Shown: piece by piece, positions 3,596 through 5,429 of the stretch
How positions within the stretch are numbered: the stretch's first letter is position 1
Layout: each line of letters begins with the position of its first letter
Position numbers and translations under genes: made by a program
Assembly: GCA_030045295.1 (NCBI GenBank)
Contig: JASIGD010000590.1
Span: forward strand, 1 to 5,429
From: Streptosporangiaceae bacterium
GTDB taxonomy: Bacteria; Actinomycetota; Actinomycetes; Streptosporangiales; Streptosporangiaceae
DNA: 5,429 bases
Direction of reading: 5' to 3'
Notes under the pieces: generated by a model
What the model saw: only the letters and a program-made list of their open reading frames with translations
What the model was told of the DNA's origin: nothing
The model's database searches: none

Positions 3596-5429
3596 CGCGT
3601 CGCCCCGGCCGCTCGCGACGGTCTCGGCGAGCCGCCCGGCTCGTTCCAGCGAGACGGTCGCGCCGGACGAGAGCCCTCCGAGGACGCGGCCGAGGCTGGC
3701 TACCGCGTCGGTCAGCTCCGCCACGACGTACCCGAGCATGACCGGCTGCGATTCCCGGGACGACTCGCGGCCCGTCCCGTCCCGATCGAGGACCTGCTTG
3801 AGCGCGATGATCGCGTCCAGCACCTCCCCGGCCGCCGCGCTGGCGTCACCCAGACCGCGGGCCAGCGCGCCGCTGCCAGGCTCGAGGCCCAGCTGACCGG
3901 CGGTGGCGCGCAGGCTCGCCACCGCGGTCTCGGCGTCGGAGCGCGCCTCGTGCAGCGCCTTACCTTCCGCGCGCTTATTTCCTGCCTCTGGCTCACGGGG
4001 CAGCCGCACCATCGCGAGGTACCGCCTGATCGCGTCGATGGTGCCGGTCACCAGTCCGGGCACGCTGGTCCGGAGCCAGGTGGGGAACAGCAGGCAACTG
4101 ACTACGACGGCAATCGCCACGCCGATCAGGATGTTCTCGATCCGGCTCACTGCGATGAGCCATCCGCTGCCGGTGAGCACGGCCGTGAGCAAGATCGAAA
4201 GCGGCGTGATGATCAGTATCCCCAGGCTGTAGGACAGCGGCATGAACGCCATCGCCAGCGCCGCGACGGCGAACGAGATCGCGATCAGCGTCGGCTGGTT
4301 CGAGGTGACCGCGACGATCCCGGCGGAGATCGTGGCGCCGACCACGGTCGCCACGGCCCGCTGCGCGGCGGTGCTGACGGTGCCGCTGACGTTGGGCTTG
4401 AGCACGAGCACCGTGGATGACACCAGCCACGCGCCGTGCGCCGGGTCGAAGAGGCTCGCGACGACCAGGGCGATCCCGCCCGCGGTCGCCTGCCGGACCG
4501 CGCCGCGAAGAACCGCCGGGCTGGGCTGGCGCACGGCCCGAACGACGGCATGCCAGCGCTGGTCGCCGGCCCGGGCCGGCATCCACCGGGGACCGGGAAC
4601 AGGGCCGGTGAGGACCGCGATGAGGGCCTGCACCGCGTCATCGAGCCTGCGCATCGCGGTCAGGGTCGCTGCGGGTGGCACCGGGTGGCACCCGCGCCGG
4701 CCCGCGGCCGGCAGCTGCCGTCCGGCCGCGACGATCGCGTCGAACAAGGTCCCGGTCGCGTGCAGCAACGCCCACAGCCGCCGGACCTCGGGGGCCATCC
4801 GAGACCTGCCGCGCGGCAGGGACGCTTGCAGCGCCTGTCGGGCCGCCCCGAGCGACTTTCGCGCCGCCTCACGGGCGCCCGGGCCGGAGGACACCGCTTC
4901 CCCGCCGGCGGGATCCAGTTCGCCCAGGAAGGCGGCGCACGAACTGATCGCGGCGCTGACCGCGCGGCGTTCGGGACGCCGACGGTCGAAGGGCCATCCG
5001 GCGAGGCTGAGGCCGAGGGCCCAGCCGCCGCCGGCCAGCAGCGCGAGCGCGGCGCGCGCGTCCGCCGCGAGCGACGACGGGAGAAAGGCCCCGATGACGA
5101 AGGCAACCGTGACCATCGTGGAGACCAGCGCCACGCGCGGCCCCACGGTCCCGATCAGCGCCGACCCGGCGAGCACGCTCACGAACAGCAGCACCGAGAG
5201 CCACCGGGGCGCGGCGGTGAGGGCGCCGAGGAAATACGCGGCCGTCACGCCGAGCGTGGCCGCGGCCATCGTGGCCGCCCGCGGGCGGTAAGGGCCGCCG
5301 GTGTCCGTGCTGGCCACGACGAAGGCCCCGACCCCGACCAAAAGCCCGGGGGTCGGCCGGCCGACGATAACCCCCGCGGCCAGCGGAACGATCATCGCCG
5401 CGGCCAGCCGCAGCCCGCGTCCCCACGCC
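3542..5429 (-). CDS. FUSC-family membrane protein (fusaric acid resistance/aromatic exporter-like), 5' end beyond window
   Basis: Integral inner-membrane protein of the FUSC/YccS-like group, whose characterised members are linked to export of aromatic acids such as fusaric acid and p-hydroxybenzoate; the substrate here is unknown. The frame stays open to the right edge, giving 11 codons (A-W-G-R-G-L-R-L-A-A-A) ahead of the first ATG at 5395. These read as the amphipathic lead-in typical of the family, so the true start is probably outside. Numbering from that Met, a first hydrophobic bundle spans about 1-134, including the D-T-G-G-P-Y-R-P-R motif. A charged soluble region covers about 135-295. 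A second bundle spans about 300-440, with H-G-A-W-L-V-S-S-T-V-L, A-A-Q-R-A-V-A-T-V-V-G and I-I-T-P-L-S, the FUSC_2-type signature. A cytoplasmic Ala-rich helical tail of about 180 residues ends in R-V-H-L-P-E-R-L-G-K. The stop TAG is at 3542-3544, inside miaA on the other strand. No regulatory sequence of this gene is in view. Confidence 0.9.
   Translation of the reverse strand, partial: AWGRGLRLAAAMIVPLAAGVIVGRPTPGLLVGVGAFVVASTDTGGPYRPRAATMAAATLGVTAAYFLGALTAAPRWLSVLLFVSVLAGSALIGTVGPRVALVSTMVTVAFVIGAFLPSSLAADARAALALLAGGGWALGLSLAGWPFDRRRPERRAVSAAISSCAAFLGELDPAGGEAVSSGPGAREAARKSLGAARQALQASLPRGRSRMAPEVRRLWALLHATGTLFDAIVAAGRQLPAAGRRGCHPVPPAATLTAMRRLDDAVQALIAVLTGPVPGPRWMPARAGDQRWHAVVRAVRQPSPAVLRGAVRQATAGGIALVVASLFDPAHGAWLVSSTVLVLKPNVSGTVSTAAQRAVATVVGATISAGIVAVTSNQPTLIAISFAVAALAMAFMPLSYSLGILIITPLSILLTAVLTGSGWLIAVSRIENILIGVAIAVVVSCLLFPTWLRTSVPGLVTGTIDAIRRYLAMVRLPREPEAGNKRAEGKALHEARSDAETAVASLRATAGQLGLEPGSGALARGLGDASAAAGEVLDAIIALKQVLDRDGTGRESSRESQPVMLGYVVAELTDAVASLGRVLGGLSSGATVSLERAGRLAETVASGRGDALPAAPGRRVHLPERLGK

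Noticed and set aside
4242..5291. A 349-residue plus-strand frame opposite the FUSC gene
   Set aside because: It is Ala/Arg/Thr-rich with no domain pattern and lies antisense to a clear membrane protein. It is a GC-driven shadow frame.

Overview
This window is chromosomal DNA from a high-GC actinobacterium. The evidence is very GC-rich third codon positions, frequent GTG/TTG starts, a class F-type sortase (an actinobacterial class) and an actinobacterial-style MiaA. I cannot name the genus from the sequence alone. Six protein genes are supported. Two of them are cut by the window edges. I see no rRNA, tRNA, CRISPR array or insertion sequence.

Layout from left to right: (1) Positions 1-423, minus strand: the N-terminal catalytic part of a small serine recombinase (Pin/Hin/resolvase type), continuing past the left edge. 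(2) Positions 424-586: a short AT-richer intergenic stretch holding the recombinase promoter region, with inverted repeats and a sequence resembling a Hin crossover site. (3) Positions 587-1138, minus strand: an isochorismatase-fold protein whose nucleophilic Cys position is Val, so probably not a cysteine hydrolase. (4) Positions 1233-1976, minus strand: a membrane-anchored class F sortase. (5) Positions 1977-2201: the divergent intergenic region. (6) Positions 2202-2615, plus strand: a tiny Thr/Ser-rich surface protein with a lipobox-like N-terminus and a sortase-type C-terminal tail. (7) Positions 2663-3595, plus strand: miaA, the tRNA dimethylallyltransferase. (8) Position 3542 to the right edge, minus strand: a FUSC-family (fusaric acid resistance/aromatic exporter-like) membrane protein. 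Its 3' end overlaps the 3' end of miaA by 54 bp, tail to tail.

The most coherent unit is the divergent pair of sortase and mini-substrate. The enzyme and a protein with G-rich motif, hydrophobic segment and basic tail share one promoter region. The substrate's motif is AAPVTG rather than LPXTG, and its N-terminus looks like a lipoprotein signal. This suggests either a two-ended envelope tether or a sortase with relaxed specificity. miaA is a housekeeping gene starting 47 bp after the small protein and probably shares its transcript. The isochorismatase-like gene lies downstream of the sortase on the same strand but seems to have its own promoter. The recombinase hints at a mobile or recombination-prone segment to the left, but no element boundary is visible.
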